A stretch of 64,000 nucleotides of DNA from Streptomyces griseocarneus (lineage in GTDB: Bacteria > Actinomycetota > Actinomycetes > Streptomycetales > Streptomycetaceae), in contig NZ_BNBL01000007.1 of NCBI RefSeq assembly GCF_014655595.1, forward strand, positions 325,909 through 389,908. Reading direction: 5' to 3'. A program made the position numbers and the translations under genes. This document shows positions 52,647-61,574 of the stretch, piece after piece. The first letter of the stretch is position 1. Every line of letters begins with the position of its first letter. The notes beneath the pieces are model-generated. The model made no database searches and was not told the origin of the DNA. It saw nothing but the letters and a program-made list of their open reading frames with translations.

Positions 52647-52810
52647 CGGATCGTTACAGCTGACTGGGCGTATGCCCATGGAACGCGCCAGGGGCTACCC
52701 TGACTGCGCGGTCCCGGACGGTTCCGGCCATGCGAGCCTGCGACCGCTGACCACGGGCAGCGGCGGGGATCGGGCGGAATCGGGCCCTCCCCGGCTCTGG
52801 AGGGGGGAAC

Positions 52811-53185
52811 ATGTCCGACCTCATCGCTCTGACCGTGCAGGTCCAGCCTGCCCCGGACAGTGACCTGGAAGAGCTGGCGGACCTCACCGGGCGGCTCCGC
52901 GTCGAACTGCTGGAACTCGACGTCGACGCGGTCGAGCCCGCACGCGGTACCGCACCCGGTCAGGCCAAGGGCGTGGGCGCCCTGCTCGGCTGGCTGGCAG
53001 TGCAGCTGAGGACCGCCGAGATCCTGCACACGCTGGTGACCTCGCTGCGCAACTGGGCGCGGCGGACGGACCGTACGGTCGAGGTGAGCATCGACGGGGA
53101 CACCCTGAAGATCACCGGGGCGACCTCCGAGCAGCAGGAACAGATCATCCGTGCCTGGCTCGCACGCCACGCATCCGGCGCCTGA
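52811..53185 (+). CDS. EACC1-like effector-associated small protein
   Basis: Encodes 124 residues (MSDLIALTVQVQPAPDSDLE). The alpha/beta layout with LADLTGRLRVELLELDVDAV, a variable centre and VSIDGDTLKITGATSEQQEQ is that of the effector-associated constant component family (EACC1), found next to peptidase or caspase effectors in actinobacterial conflict systems. It overlaps the caspase gene by 35 bases. GGAGGGG precedes the ATG. Role inferred: an adaptor or signalling element for the effector. Confidence 0.75.
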   Translation: MSDLIALTVQVQPAPDSDLEELADLTGRLRVELLELDVDAVEPARGTAPGQAKGVGALLGWLAVQLRTAEILHTLVTSLRNWARRTDRTVEVSIDGDTLKITGATSEQQEQIIRAWLARHASGA

Positions 53186-55361
53186 GCTGCCCGCCGAGCG
53201 GCGGCTGGCCCTGGTCGTGGCGACCGCGCGGTACGACGACACGGCACTGAGCCAGCTGCGCGCTCCGGTGCGCGACGAGGCCGCTCTGCGTGAGGTCCTG
53301 TCCGATCCGCATCTCGGCGGATTCGCCGTGACGTCGCTGATCGACCGGACGGCGCGGGACATCCGGCTCGGGGTGGAGGACTTCCTGACCGACCGGCGCC
53401 CGGACGACCTGGTGGTCGTGTACCTGTCCTGCCACGGACTGGAGGACGCGCGCAGGAGGCTGTACTTCGCCGCCACGGACACGCGCAAGGACCGGCTGGC
53501 GGCCACCGGCGTGGGGTCGCAGTGGCTGTTCGACCAGCTGGGGGAGTGCCGGGCGCGGCGCCAGGTCGTCATCCTCGACTGCTGCTTCAGCGGAGGATTC
53601 GCCTGGGGAAGCAAGGGACAGAGCGACCTGCAGCTGGAGTGGCTGCGGGGAACCGGCCGGGGACAGGTCGTTCTCACCGCCTCCAGGGCCCATGAGTACT
53701 CGTTCGAAGGGACACCGCTGTCCGGGCGGGAATCACCCGGCTCGGTGTTCACCAGCGCCCTGGTGGCCGGCCTCCGCAGCGGTGCGGCCGACACCGACGG
53801 GGACGGGTTCGTCTCCGTGGACGAGGCCTACGAATACGCGGCCAAGGAGGTCCGGGAGGCCGGCGTCGCGCAGACCCCGCAGCGCTCCCTGACGGGAGGA
53901 GAGGGAAAGATCCTGCTGGCGCGCAGTGCCGCAGGCATCGTCGTGGTCCCCGCGAACCTGCCGGAGAAGTGGCGGGTGGGCCTGGAAAGCGCCAGCCCGC
54001 ACATCCGGCTGGGCGCCGTCACGGACGTCGGCAGCTGGCTCACCGATCCCGACCCCGCCAAGGCGTTGGCCGCGCTCCAGGCCTTCGAGGAGGCGGCGGC
54101 CAACGACGTCCCGCTGGTGGCGAACTACGCTCACGCGCGGCTGGAGTCCTTGCGGCCGGCGCCCGTGCGGCAACGGCCGCCCGGATCCGTTGGAGCCAAG
54201 GGACCGACGGCACCGCCGTCACCACCCTTACTTGCACCACCCTTGCCACCGCCGCCGTCACCGCCCCTCCCCTTGCCGGCGCCGGCCGTGTCACCGCACC
54301 GCTCGGGGGCGTCTCCCTGGGGGCGGCGAACGCGCCTGATGGCGACGGGGCTCGTCGCCACGCTCATCGTCCTCGTCCTGCTCTTCACGCTGACCACCAG
54401 CAGCGTCGACCGCCCGCTGACGGGCCATGACCGGGCGATAGCGAGCGTGGCCTTCAGCCCGGACGGGAAGACGGTCGCGAGCGCGGGCGAGGACGGTGTG
54501 ATCCTGCTGTGGAACGCGAGCACGGGCAAGCCCGAACGCCTCCTGCGCGACGCGCGGATGACGGTCGCCAACAGCGTGGTCTTCAGCCCCGACGGCAAGG
54601 CCCTCGCCAGCGGAGACATTCACGGCATCCACCTATGGGATCCGGCGACCGGCAGGCTTGTCCGTACGCTCGACAAGGACGCCGCCGTCAGCAGCGTGGC
54701 GTTCAGCCCCGACGGCCGGACGCTGGCCGCGGGAGCCGTCGACGGGAAGGTGCGGCTCTGGGATCCCGCCACCGGCGCGCTCGTCCACACGCTCGCCGGT
54801 CACCGGGACCCGATCAGCAGCGTGGTGTTCAGCCCCGGCGGGGCGTACCTGGCCACCGCCGGCGGGGCAGCCGTCCCGGCGGAGGGCGTGGGGGAGGGTG
54901 ACACGGGGGTACGGCTGTGGAACCCCAGCACGGGAGACTTGATCCGTACCCTCCCGGGTGACAGCACGAAGGTGCAGGCCATGGCGTTCAGTCGCGACGG
55001 ATTGGCCCTGGCCACCGCGTGCAGGGGCAGCTCGGTCTGGTTGTGGGACCCCGTCGGAGCAAAGAGCGGGCGCCCCCTGGAAGGCCATACGAGCAGCGTC
55101 AACGGCGTGGCGTTCAGCCCCGACGGAAACCTTCTCGCCAGCGCGGGCTCCGACAACACGGTGCGCCTGTGGAACAGGGACGCGACCGTCAAGGTCATCA
55201 CGAGCCGCTTCCACACCTTCATCAGGAGTGTGGCGTTCAGTCCTGACGGCAGGACGCTCGTGAGCGGTGGAGGCGAGCTCGGCCGCGGTGTGTACATCGG
55301 CGGCGGGCACGGCGGGACGGCCGTGGAGCGGTGGGACGCCACGACCGGGAAGGCGCTATGA
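53151..55361 (+). CDS. Caspase-like protease with membrane segment and seven WD40 repeats
   Basis: Encodes 736 residues from GTG 53151. The N-terminal caspase/metacaspase (C14) domain has catalytic His95 in VVYLSCHGLED and Cys144/145 in VVILDCCFSGGFAWGS. A Pro-rich stretch (about 350-385) precedes one membrane segment (about 397-417, ATGLVATLIVLVLLFTL), then seven WD40 blades (SVAFSPDGKTVASAGEDGVI repeated with variation) to the end, enough for a full propeller. The arrangement is a sensor-effector protein: propeller on one side of the membrane, protease on the other. It overlaps the EACC1-like gene and converges with the sortase gene. Confidence 0.88.
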   Translation: MPGSHATHPAPELPAERRLALVVATARYDDTALSQLRAPVRDEAALREVLSDPHLGGFAVTSLIDRTARDIRLGVEDFLTDRRPDDLVVVYLSCHGLEDARRRLYFAATDTRKDRLAATGVGSQWLFDQLGECRARRQVVILDCCFSGGFAWGSKGQSDLQLEWLRGTGRGQVVLTASRAHEYSFEGTPLSGRESPGSVFTSALVAGLRSGAADTDGDGFVSVDEAYEYAAKEVREAGVAQTPQRSLTGGEGKILLARSAAGIVVVPANLPEKWRVGLESASPHIRLGAVTDVGSWLTDPDPAKALAALQAFEEAAANDVPLVANYAHARLESLRPAPVRQRPPGSVGAKGPTAPPSPPLLAPPLPPPPSPPLPLPAPAVSPHRSGASPWGRRTRLMATGLVATLIVLVLLFTLTTSSVDRPLTGHDRAIASVAFSPDGKTVASAGEDGVILLWNASTGKPERLLRDARMTVANSVVFSPDGKALASGDIHGIHLWDPATGRLVRTLDKDAAVSSVAFSPDGRTLAAGAVDGKVRLWDPATGALVHTLAGHRDPISSVVFSPGGAYLATAGGAAVPAEGVGEGDTGVRLWNPSTGDLIRTLPGDSTKVQAMAFSRDGLALATACRGSSVWLWDPVGAKSGRPLEGHTSSVNGVAFSPDGNLLASAGSDNTVRLWNRDATVKVITSRFHTFIRSVAFSPDGRTLVSGGGELGRGVYIGGGHGGTAVERWDATTGKAL

Positions 55362-55368
55362 CCTCACT

Positions 55369-56196
55369 TCAGGACTGAGCCGGCCCTCCTCCCCTGCCCG
55401 ACGCCTCGGCGTCCGCCGGGCCGCCCGTGCCACTGCCCGTGCCGTTGCCGGAGCCACTGCCCGTGCCGTTGCCGTTGCCGGAGCCGGATCCGCTGCCGGA
55501 GCCGCTCCCCGGCGGGACCGAACCGGGGGCGGCCTGACCGGTCCCCGTCAGGTAGGCGGAGACCACCACGTTGGCCTTGTACTCGTGCTGCGCGCGGTCG
55601 TAGTCGCCGCCGCACGTGATCAGGCGCAGCTCGGCGCGCTTGGTGTCCGCCGGCCCGTAGACCTTGTCGGCGTCGAACTTGTCGTTGGCGACGAGGGAGA
55701 CGTTCTCGACGGTGAAGTCGGCGGTGCTGCCGTCCGAGCGCACGACGGTGATCGCCGTGCCGCGCTTGATGTTGCTGAGCTCGTAGAAGACCGCCGGTGA
55801 GCGCTTGGTGTCCACATGCCCGACAAGGACGGCCGCGCCCGGGCTGCCGGGCCGCGGGCCGTCCTGGTACCAGGCCACCGCATTGGGCCGTTCATAGGGG
55901 GGCGGCTCGACCCCGCCCAGCTGATCGAGCCCGTGGGCTTCGATCGGGGCCCGTAGGCCCAGGGCTTTGATGATCAGTGTTTGAGGGCCGGCCCCCGGCA
56001 ACGATGCGTGTACCGGGGGCAGGCCGAGCGCGGGAGGGCGGCCTTCGGCGGCGGCGACGTCACCGGCCTTCGGAGCCTTGGCTATCGGCTCCTCGACGGT
56101 GTCGTTGCCCACCATCCACAGGGCCAGCATCAATGCTGCCCAGGCCACCCCTGTCAGCAGGCGGCTCACGCCGCCTGTGCGCTTCTCTGACATCAC
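55369..56196 (-). CDS. Class E/F-type sortase
   Basis: Encodes 275 residues; GTG 56196 or ATG 56193 is the start. There is one N-terminal membrane segment (LLTGVAWAALMLALWMVG), then the sortase barrel with catalytic His in AVLVGHVDTKRSPAVFYEL and Cys in LRLITCGGDYDRAQHEYKAN. The last 40 residues are Gly/Ser/Thr/Asn repeats (GSGSGNGNGTGSGSGNG), unusual for the family. Sortases join surface proteins to the wall. The neighbouring Asp/His-rich protein is a candidate substrate although it lacks a clear LPXTG. Confidence 0.88.
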   Translation of the reverse strand: MMSEKRTGGVSRLLTGVAWAALMLALWMVGNDTVEEPIAKAPKAGDVAAAEGRPPALGLPPVHASLPGAGPQTLIIKALGLRAPIEAHGLDQLGGVEPPPYERPNAVAWYQDGPRPGSPGAAVLVGHVDTKRSPAVFYELSNIKRGTAITVVRSDGSTADFTVENVSLVANDKFDADKVYGPADTKRAELRLITCGGDYDRAQHEYKANVVVSAYLTGTGQAAPGSVPPGSGSGSGSGSGNGNGTGSGSGNGTGSGTGGPADAEASGRGGGPAQS

Positions 56197-56212
56197 TCCG
56201 GTTCGCTCCCTG

Positions 56213-56950
56213 TTACTGCTTGGCCGCGTTGGCGCGACGGCGGTACCAGATCAGCCCACCAGTGGCGACACCCAGGGTCGCGCCCGCGAGGACCATGGCC
56301 GAGGTGTCGGACGACGAGGACTCCGCTGCGGCCAGAGACGCGGTCGCGCCACCACCCGCGTGCGCGTGGTGGTGGGGACGGCCGTGCTCGTGGTGACCGT
56401 CGTGGTGCTCCCGGCCGTGGTCGTGCTCGCGGCCGTGGTCCTTGCCGTGGTCGCCACGCCCGTGGTCGTGGTCACGACCGTGGTCGTCACGCCCGTGGTC
56501 GTGGTCACGACCGTGGTCGTCCCGGCCGTGGTCCTTGCCGTGGTCGTCGTCCTTGCCCTCGTGGTCCTTGCCGTGGTCGTCACGTCCGTGGTCCCGACCG
56601 TGGTCGTGGTCCTTGCCGTGGTCGTCGTCGCAGTCGTCGTCGTCCCGGCTGTCGTGACCCTTGTGGTGGTCACGACCGTGGTCCTTGCCGTGGTCGTCGT
56701 CGCAGTCGTCGTCGTCCCGGCCGTCGTGACCCTTGTGGTGGTCACGACCGTGATGCTTGTAGCCGTGGTCGTCGTCGTCGCAGTCGTCGTCGTCACCGTG
56801 GTGGCCGGTCGCGGGAGCGGCGGCCTTGACGGGGGACATGTCGACGTGCGCCGCCTTGGCGGCCGGGTCGTTGAGGGCGTAGGCGGCGGGGGCCGCGCAG
56901 ACGGCGAACGCCGTCAGAGTGCCGCAGAAAGCGGTACGGATTGTTTTCAC
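56213..56950 (-). CDS. Asp/His-rich surface protein with C-terminal membrane anchor
   Basis: Encodes 245 residues from GTG 56950 with a perfect AAGGAGGT ribosome site. A signal peptide (VKTIRTAFCGTLTAFAVCAA to AYA) is followed by about 150 residues of Asp/His/Gly/Lys/Arg repeats (DHGRDHHKGHD, DDDDCDDDHGKDHGRDHH). A C-terminal hydrophobic segment AMVLAGATLGVATGGLIW and RRRANAAKQ tail follow. This has the shape of a sortase substrate without the LPXTG motif. The repeat tract could bind calcium, zinc or nickel. The next gene is a sortase. Confidence 0.85.
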   Translation of the reverse strand: MKTIRTAFCGTLTAFAVCAAPAAYALNDPAAKAAHVDMSPVKAAAPATGHHGDDDDCDDDDHGYKHHGRDHHKGHDGRDDDDCDDDHGKDHGRDHHKGHDSRDDDDCDDDHGKDHDHGRDHGRDDHGKDHEGKDDDHGKDHGRDDHGRDHDHGRDDHGRDHDHGRGDHGKDHGREHDHGREHHDGHHEHGRPHHHAHAGGGATASLAAAESSSSDTSAMVLAGATLGVATGGLIWYRRRANAAKQ

Positions 56951-57260
56951 GGGTTGTACCTCCTTGGTCCGAGGTTCACCCGCCACCCCCGCAGGGGCAT
57001 CCGCAGAGTATCCGTATTGCTCCATTCGGTAACCAATTCGCTGCGGCTTCGGAAAAACCGCAGTTCAGAGGGGATGCGGAGCGCCACTCCACGCTCCGGC
57101 CGCCGGGTCGTCCCCACTCATCCCCCGAACGGCCCCGCCTCCTGTGGGTTCCTCACCCCAACTCGCCGCGCGGTCGGCCCTGTTCGGGTGGCGGGGCGTT
57201 TCCGGGCCGGGTGCGGGCCGGCCCGCGATGTGCGCCGAGCCCATGGCCGGCGCATCCGCC
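56951..57260. other. Intergenic region between the Asp/His-rich gene and a small membrane gene
   Basis: No gene is seen. Segment 57000-57065 is A/T-richer and is the likely promoter of the Asp/His-rich gene on the minus strand. No clear terminator was found. Confidence 0.35.
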
Positions 57261-57458
57261 TCACTCCGTGAGGAAGCGATGGGTGGTGAGTCCCAGCGAG
57301 GTCAGCCCGAGGAACGTGGCGCCGCCGGCGGTGAGCGACAGCGGCAGATCGGCCCCGACCGCCCGGAATACCGCGAAAGCGATAGCGGCGGCGAAGAGAC
57401 CGGCCAGCAGGATGACGGCCAGCCACACGCCGCGCGTCGAAGCGGTCGTCTCGTCCAT
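57261..57458 (-). CDS. Small membrane protein
   Basis: Encodes 65 residues (MDETTASTRGVWLAVILLAG) with GGAGAAGGAG just upstream of the ATG. Two hydrophobic segments (VWLAVILLAGLFAAAIAFAV and LSLTAGGATFLGLTSLGLTT) with a short basic-free loop. No family is recognised. The open frame extends upstream but the ribosome site marks this start. Confidence 0.7.
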   Translation of the reverse strand: MDETTASTRGVWLAVILLAGLFAAAIAFAVFRAVGADLPLSLTAGGATFLGLTSLGLTTHRFLTE

Positions 57459-57603
57459 TGAGTGCTCCTTCTCCGATGCCCGTTCATTGGGCCCGTTCAC
57501 TGGGCCTTGCCCGTTCACTGGGCCTTCGATGAAGGTGCCAGACGGAAAACCGCAGGTCAAAGGCCATATACCGCAGTTGTGAAGGAGTGTGGGCGCGATA
57601 GTG

Positions 57604-58488
57604 ATGGACAACTTGATCGTCAGTGAAGTAGATCTGGAGCGCTTGTGGTGGTCTGTCACCGCTATTGCGGAGGAGAGGAAAGGAAGAACCAGAACCCCCG
57701 TGACCGCTAGTACCCCTGCACTCCCTGTTTCTCCTTCAGGAAGGTCGACGACTTTGCCGAACCCGCTCACCCTCTCGGCCCTGACACTGCTGGGGAAGGC
57801 GGCGGACAAGGCCGCGCGACGCACGAAGGTCCCGTTCTCGCCGGCCTTCGTGAGATCCGCGGACGGACAGCCGAAGCCGCCCCTTGCCCGCCTGGTCCAG
57901 GGCGGGCGCGGCGGAGAGGTGCGGCTGAAGCTCTACCTCTGCATCACGATGATGGCCACGGCGGAGCCCCATGACATCCGGCAGCCGCCCACCCCCATGA
58001 CCTGGGCTCGGATGCTCGCCCTCGCACCGGAAACGGGTCCGCGACGCGTGACCGGCAACCTCGCGTGGCTGGACCGGAACGGCTTCGTACAGCTCGAGTC
58101 GCGCCGGGGCAACACACCGGCCATCAAGCTCGTATCGATGGAGGCGGGCGGGGGCGCGTATGTGCGTGCCAGCCTGCTCGGACGGTACGTAGGGCTACCC
58201 GTCGAGTTCTGGACCCGCGGCTGGATCCTGGAGCTGAGCCCGACCGCGATCGCACTTCTCCTTGCGCTCCTCGAGGCCCAGGGCGGATACACGGAACCGC
58301 GCTACGTCACCAGAGAGCGCCGGGAGTCGTACGGCCTGTCCCACAACACGTGGACCCTGGCCCGCAAGGAACTCGAACGTCATGGACTCCTCTCCGTCCG
58401 GCGCGTTCCCCAGGGCAGCGACTTCGACTACCAGCGACTCCGGAACGCGTACCGGGTCAACGAGGACAGGCTGACCGAGGCCCCGTAG
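57604..58488 (+). CDS. Winged-helix-like protein of unknown function
   Basis: Encodes about 294 residues; GTG 57601 or 57589 are alternative starts and GAAGGAG lies at 57581-57587. The C-terminal third has two helix-turn-helix-like segments, MTWARMLALAPETGPRRVTG and RERRESYGLSHNTWTLARKE followed by LERHGLLSVRR, typical of a winged helix. Similar proteins occur in accessory regions of Streptomyces. It may be a regulator or plasmid-type initiator relative; I do not recognise the family. It is divergent from the small membrane gene. Confidence 0.7.
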   Translation: MDNLIVSEVDLERLWWSVTAIAEERKGRTRTPVTASTPALPVSPSGRSTTLPNPLTLSALTLLGKAADKAARRTKVPFSPAFVRSADGQPKPPLARLVQGGRGGEVRLKLYLCITMMATAEPHDIRQPPTPMTWARMLALAPETGPRRVTGNLAWLDRNGFVQLESRRGNTPAIKLVSMEAGGGAYVRASLLGRYVGLPVEFWTRGWILELSPTAIALLLALLEAQGGYTEPRYVTRERRESYGLSHNTWTLARKELERHGLLSVRRVPQGSDFDYQRLRNAYRVNEDRLTEAP

Positions 58489-58847
58489 TCCTTCCGTCGC
58501 GCCGCCATGAGGAGAGGAGGCTTGCGAGGGCAGCCGGAGCCCCGGATATATGTCCCCAAATCCGCACACCGGTCGGATCCGGCCAGGGCAATGCGACAAG
58601 AACTCGTCCCGAGATCTAGTGGGTGCGTCTCTTTCCCGCCACGCGATCCTCCTTGAGGATCGTGGGGCATCCGGAAGCAGTCCGTCCGCTTCGTCGCCTC
58701 TGTACTCCGATGAGGACTCATGTTGGCCCCATTCGACTCTTATGCCGCTACCTCCCGAGGCAGATTCGGCGGAGGCCCCACCTTCTCTGCGCCTCGAGGG
58801 CGAGGCGCCTCGGGCGAGGTCACTTCGCGGTATGCCCGGCGAAAGTC
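58489..58847. other. Intergenic region with two hairpins
   Basis: CGATCCTC (58644-58651) pairs with GAGGATCG (58655-58662), extended by outer pairs, and may terminate the preceding gene. GCGCCTCG (58789-58796) pairs with CGAGGCGC (58801-58808) around AGGG. An in-frame extension of the next gene runs back to 58623 but lacks a ribosome site and family likeness. No other gene is seen. Confidence 0.4.
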
Positions 58848-60122
58848 ATGCCCCACAGCGGATGGGGGAGCGCTGGCCCGTTGAGATTCCGCATCGGTCG
58901 TCCGAGCAGCACATCCGCGCGTCCGTCTCCGGAGGAGCCGGTACCCGTCCAGGCCGTACGCACCGAAGAACCGGAGACCGCCGAAGCGCCTTTGTCGGAT
59001 CACGAAATAGCCCTTATCAGGACTTCCCTTTCGGTGGTCGAGCCCTTCGCGGGTGAGATAACGGTCTACTTCTACGCGATCCTGTTCGCTCGCTATCCCG
59101 AGGTCCGTCCGATGTTCCCGCAAGGGATGGACCCCCAGCGCGATCGCCTCCTGCGCGCGCTGCTGCGCATCGTGGATCTGGTCGACGACCCCGAAAATCT
59201 CGTTCACTTCTGCGGAAATCTCGGCCGCGATCACCGCAAGTTCGGCACCCTCGCCGCGCACTTCCCCGCTGTGGGCGAGTGCCTGCTCGCCTCTCTGGCC
59301 CGGTACGCCGGACCCGCCTGGACCCGGGAGATCGCCGCCGCCTGGACGAAGGCGTACGGCACGATCGCGCAGGTCATGATCAGTGCAGCCGAGGAGGACG
59401 AGGCGGTACGGCCCGCCGTGTGGCCGGCCACGGTCGTGCACCGCGTCTCGCGCGGCAACGGCATCGCCGAAATCACCGTACGCCCCCACATTCCCTACGG
59501 GTACGCCGCAGGCCAGTACGTGAGCGTCGAGACTCCTTGGTGGCCGAAGCGGTGGCGCTATTACTCCGTGGCCAACGCGCCTCGTGAGGACGGCACACTC
59601 ACCTTTCACGTGCGCGCGGTGGACGGCGGCTCGGTCAGCAATGCGCTCGTGCACCGAGCGGCGGTGGGCGACATCATCCAGCTGGGGCCCCCGATGGGCG
59701 ACATGGTCCTGGACGTGGCCGACCACAGAGAACTGCTCTTCGTGGCCGGCGGTACCGGCCTCGCCCCGATTCGCGCACTCATCGAAGAGGTCGCCCGCCG
59801 AGGGGGACACCAGCAAGTGCATCTCTTCCTCGGCGCCCGAACCGGGGCCGAGCTGTACGGAGTCGACGACATGCTCCGGATGGCCCAACGGCACCACTGG
59901 CTGACCATCAAGGCCGCGGTTTCCGACGAGTACATCCCCGGAATCCGTGGATCCCTGCCGGAGGTACTGGCCGATTTCGGGCCGTGGTACGAGCACGACG
60001 TCTTTCTCAGCGGCCCGGCCCAAATGGTCGTCTCCGCCAAGGAAACGCTCACCCTCTACGGCACCCCGCTCGACCGCATCCACCACGACCCGTTCGAGAC
60101 CCCGGTCCTCTTCACTCCCTGA
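58848..60122 (+). CDS. Flavohemoprotein (Hmp-like nitric oxide dioxygenase)
   Basis: Encodes about 424 residues from ATG 58848, start uncertain. The globin domain (LSDHEIALIRTSLSVVEPFA) has the proximal His129 in NLGRDHRKFGTLAAHFPAV and the Tyr-rich B helix ITVYFYAILFARYPEVRPMF. The FAD domain has RWRYYSVANAPREDG, and the NAD domain has LLFVAGGTGLAPIRALIEEV and HDVFLSGPAQMVVSAK. Such proteins oxidise NO to nitrate with O2 and NAD(P)H. A 45-residue Ser/Pro/Arg-rich N-terminal extension precedes the globin and may be partly untranslated. The next gene is a PPOX-fold protein. Confidence 0.88.
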   Translation: MPHSGWGSAGPLRFRIGRPSSTSARPSPEEPVPVQAVRTEEPETAEAPLSDHEIALIRTSLSVVEPFAGEITVYFYAILFARYPEVRPMFPQGMDPQRDRLLRALLRIVDLVDDPENLVHFCGNLGRDHRKFGTLAAHFPAVGECLLASLARYAGPAWTREIAAAWTKAYGTIAQVMISAAEEDEAVRPAVWPATVVHRVSRGNGIAEITVRPHIPYGYAAGQYVSVETPWWPKRWRYYSVANAPREDGTLTFHVRAVDGGSVSNALVHRAAVGDIIQLGPPMGDMVLDVADHRELLFVAGGTGLAPIRALIEEVARRGGHQQVHLFLGARTGAELYGVDDMLRMAQRHHWLTIKAAVSDEYIPGIRGSLPEVLADFGPWYEHDVFLSGPAQMVVSAKETLTLYGTPLDRIHHDPFETPVLFTP

Positions 60123-60159
60123 GCCGCATCCCCCTGTCCGCCCTGCCAGGAGCCTCTTC

Positions 60160-60780
60160 GTGACCTCGCCTCCGCCGTCTTTTGGATCAGCAGGTGAACA
60201 CCAGCTGCAGCAGCACCTCGGCACCGCCGACCGCGCCGCCCGGTTCTACGACCAACAGGTGCGCCGCCATCTCACGCCCGAGATGCGGGACTTCATCGGC
60301 CGTCAGGCAATGGTCTTCCTGGCCACCGCCGACTCCCAGGGGGAGTGCGACGCCAGCTTCCGGGCCGGGCCGCCGGGATTCGTCCACGTCATCGACGCCC
60401 ACACGCTCGCCTATCCCGAATTCCGCGGAAACGGCGTGATGGCCAGCGCCGGCAACATGCTCGTGAATCCCCACCTCGGCATGCTCTTCGTGGACTTCAC
60501 CCACCACCACGTGGGCCTCCACGTCAACGGCGTGGCCTACCTCTACGGCGACAGTGACCTACGCAGCATCCATCCCGGCCTCCCCACCGACGTCGCCCCC
60601 GGACGCAGCCCGGAAATGTGGGTCCACGTCACCGTCGAAGAGGCCTACATCCACTGCTCCAAGTACATACCCCACCTCGAACCGGCCCCCCGCCCCACCG
60701 GCCGCGACACAACCCGCCCCAAGGACGCGGACTACTTCACCGCGCCTCGTACGGCGGAGCACTGGCCGAGCCAGCGGTGA
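60160..60780 (+). CDS. Pyridoxamine-phosphate-oxidase-fold (FMN split-barrel) protein
   Basis: Encodes 206 residues from GTG 60160 with CCAGGAG seven bases upstream. The split-barrel core reads GRQAMVFLATADSQGECDAS then LAYPEFRGNGVMASAGNMLV and HHHVGLHVNGVAYLYG. PPOX-fold proteins bind FMN, F420 or haem. Only 37 bases separate it from the flavohemoprotein, so it is probably co-transcribed. The C-terminus is Pro/Thr-rich. Confidence 0.82.
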   Translation: MTSPPPSFGSAGEHQLQQHLGTADRAARFYDQQVRRHLTPEMRDFIGRQAMVFLATADSQGECDASFRAGPPGFVHVIDAHTLAYPEFRGNGVMASAGNMLVNPHLGMLFVDFTHHHVGLHVNGVAYLYGDSDLRSIHPGLPTDVAPGRSPEMWVHVTVEEAYIHCSKYIPHLEPAPRPTGRDTTRPKDADYFTAPRTAEHWPSQR

Positions 60781-61169
60781 ACGGCGGGCACGACTGAGGG
60801 GTCGGCGGACTCGGCGAAGGGCCACTGACGCGCTTGGGCGCAGGCCGGAGGCCTTCCCAACACCTCTGGGGGGACCACAGCCTCTTCGCCAAGTAGCTCA
60901 TCAACAAGTCCTTCGGCTGCTGCGGGCGCGCGAAGGCTTTGAGCGCTGACCTGCGGCAGTGCGGGCATCCAAATAAGCCCCCTCAACCTAAAACCGGACT
61001 GAATGGTTCCGGCTGAGTCGCCTCTGCATGCTGGGCGCTCGCCTTGGCGCGAGGGTCCGCCGGCGGCTGATCCTCGCTGAGGGGACATGCGTATTCTCGG
61101 GAACCGACCTCATCTTGAGCCCAGGGTGGATAGGATTCCTCCTACATGTGGGTGAAGGGGAGGGCTGTG
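60781..61169. other. Junction between GC-rich and lower-GC DNA
   Basis: No confident gene. GC content drops visibly from about 60950 onward, with A/T-rich patches at 60965-61000 and again from 61090. A minus-strand open frame across 60732-61088 shows no known motif. No tRNA, integrase remnant or direct repeat pair was found. A GAAGGGGAGG ribosome site for the next gene ends at 61164. Confidence 0.45.
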
Positions 61170-61574
61170 GTGGATATTCAGACGCTGTCGGCAGATATTG
61201 TTCCTTATGCAGTTTCTGCTATTTCGGTATATGGGGCAGCGATTCTCACTCGCCTGGAAACCGATGCGGCGGACAGTTCAGTAAATCTCGGCTATCGTAT
61301 TGTGCAGCGCATTCTGGGGCGCCGTGGAGGCGATGGCGAAATAGAGTCTGCTGTGACTGACCTGGCTGAGGACCCCAATGACACGGACCTGCAGGCAGTG
61401 CTTCGGGTCCGTATCAAATCAGCCCTTCTGGCCGACTCTGATCTGGTCAAAGATATCCAAGCAATGCTGAGTCAGACGCATGTGTCCATCAATGCGTCCG
61501 GCGAGAAGTCGATCGCAGCGCAAACGATAACAGGCATCGCCAATACCGGCGACTCGGCGACTATTCAGCGCTAA
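61170..61574 (+). CDS. Small effector candidate with hydrophobic N-terminus and C-terminal amyloid-like motif
   Basis: Encodes 134 residues from GTG 61170, six bases after GGAGG; ATG 61146 would be upstream of that site. The N-terminus (DIVPYAVSAISVYGAAILTR) is hydrophobic and helical. The middle is acidic and helical (ESAVTDLAEDPNDTDLQAVL). The last 25 residues, NASGEKSIAAQ then TITGIANTGDSATI, match the bacterial amyloid signalling type in which short Gly/Ser/Ile/Thr segments pass a fold from an NLR to an effector. The next gene carries the partner copy. The stop overlaps the next start (TAATG). Function as a membrane-perturbing (Bell/HeLo-like) effector is inference. Confidence 0.7.
   Translation: MDIQTLSADIVPYAVSAISVYGAAILTRLETDAADSSVNLGYRIVQRILGRRGGDGEIESAVTDLAEDPNDTDLQAVLRVRIKSALLADSDLVKDIQAMLSQTHVSINASGEKSIAAQTITGIANTGDSATIQR

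Noticed and set aside
56250..56800. Plus-strand Val/Thr-rich open frames across the Asp/His-rich gene
   Set aside because: They are complements of Asp/His/Gly codon repeats. The minus strand has the signal peptide, ribosome site and membrane anchor.
60732..61088. A minus-strand frame of 118 codons at the GC junction
   Set aside because: It overlaps the end of the PPOX-fold gene and shows no motif or ribosome site. A decayed gene cannot be excluded but is not supported.
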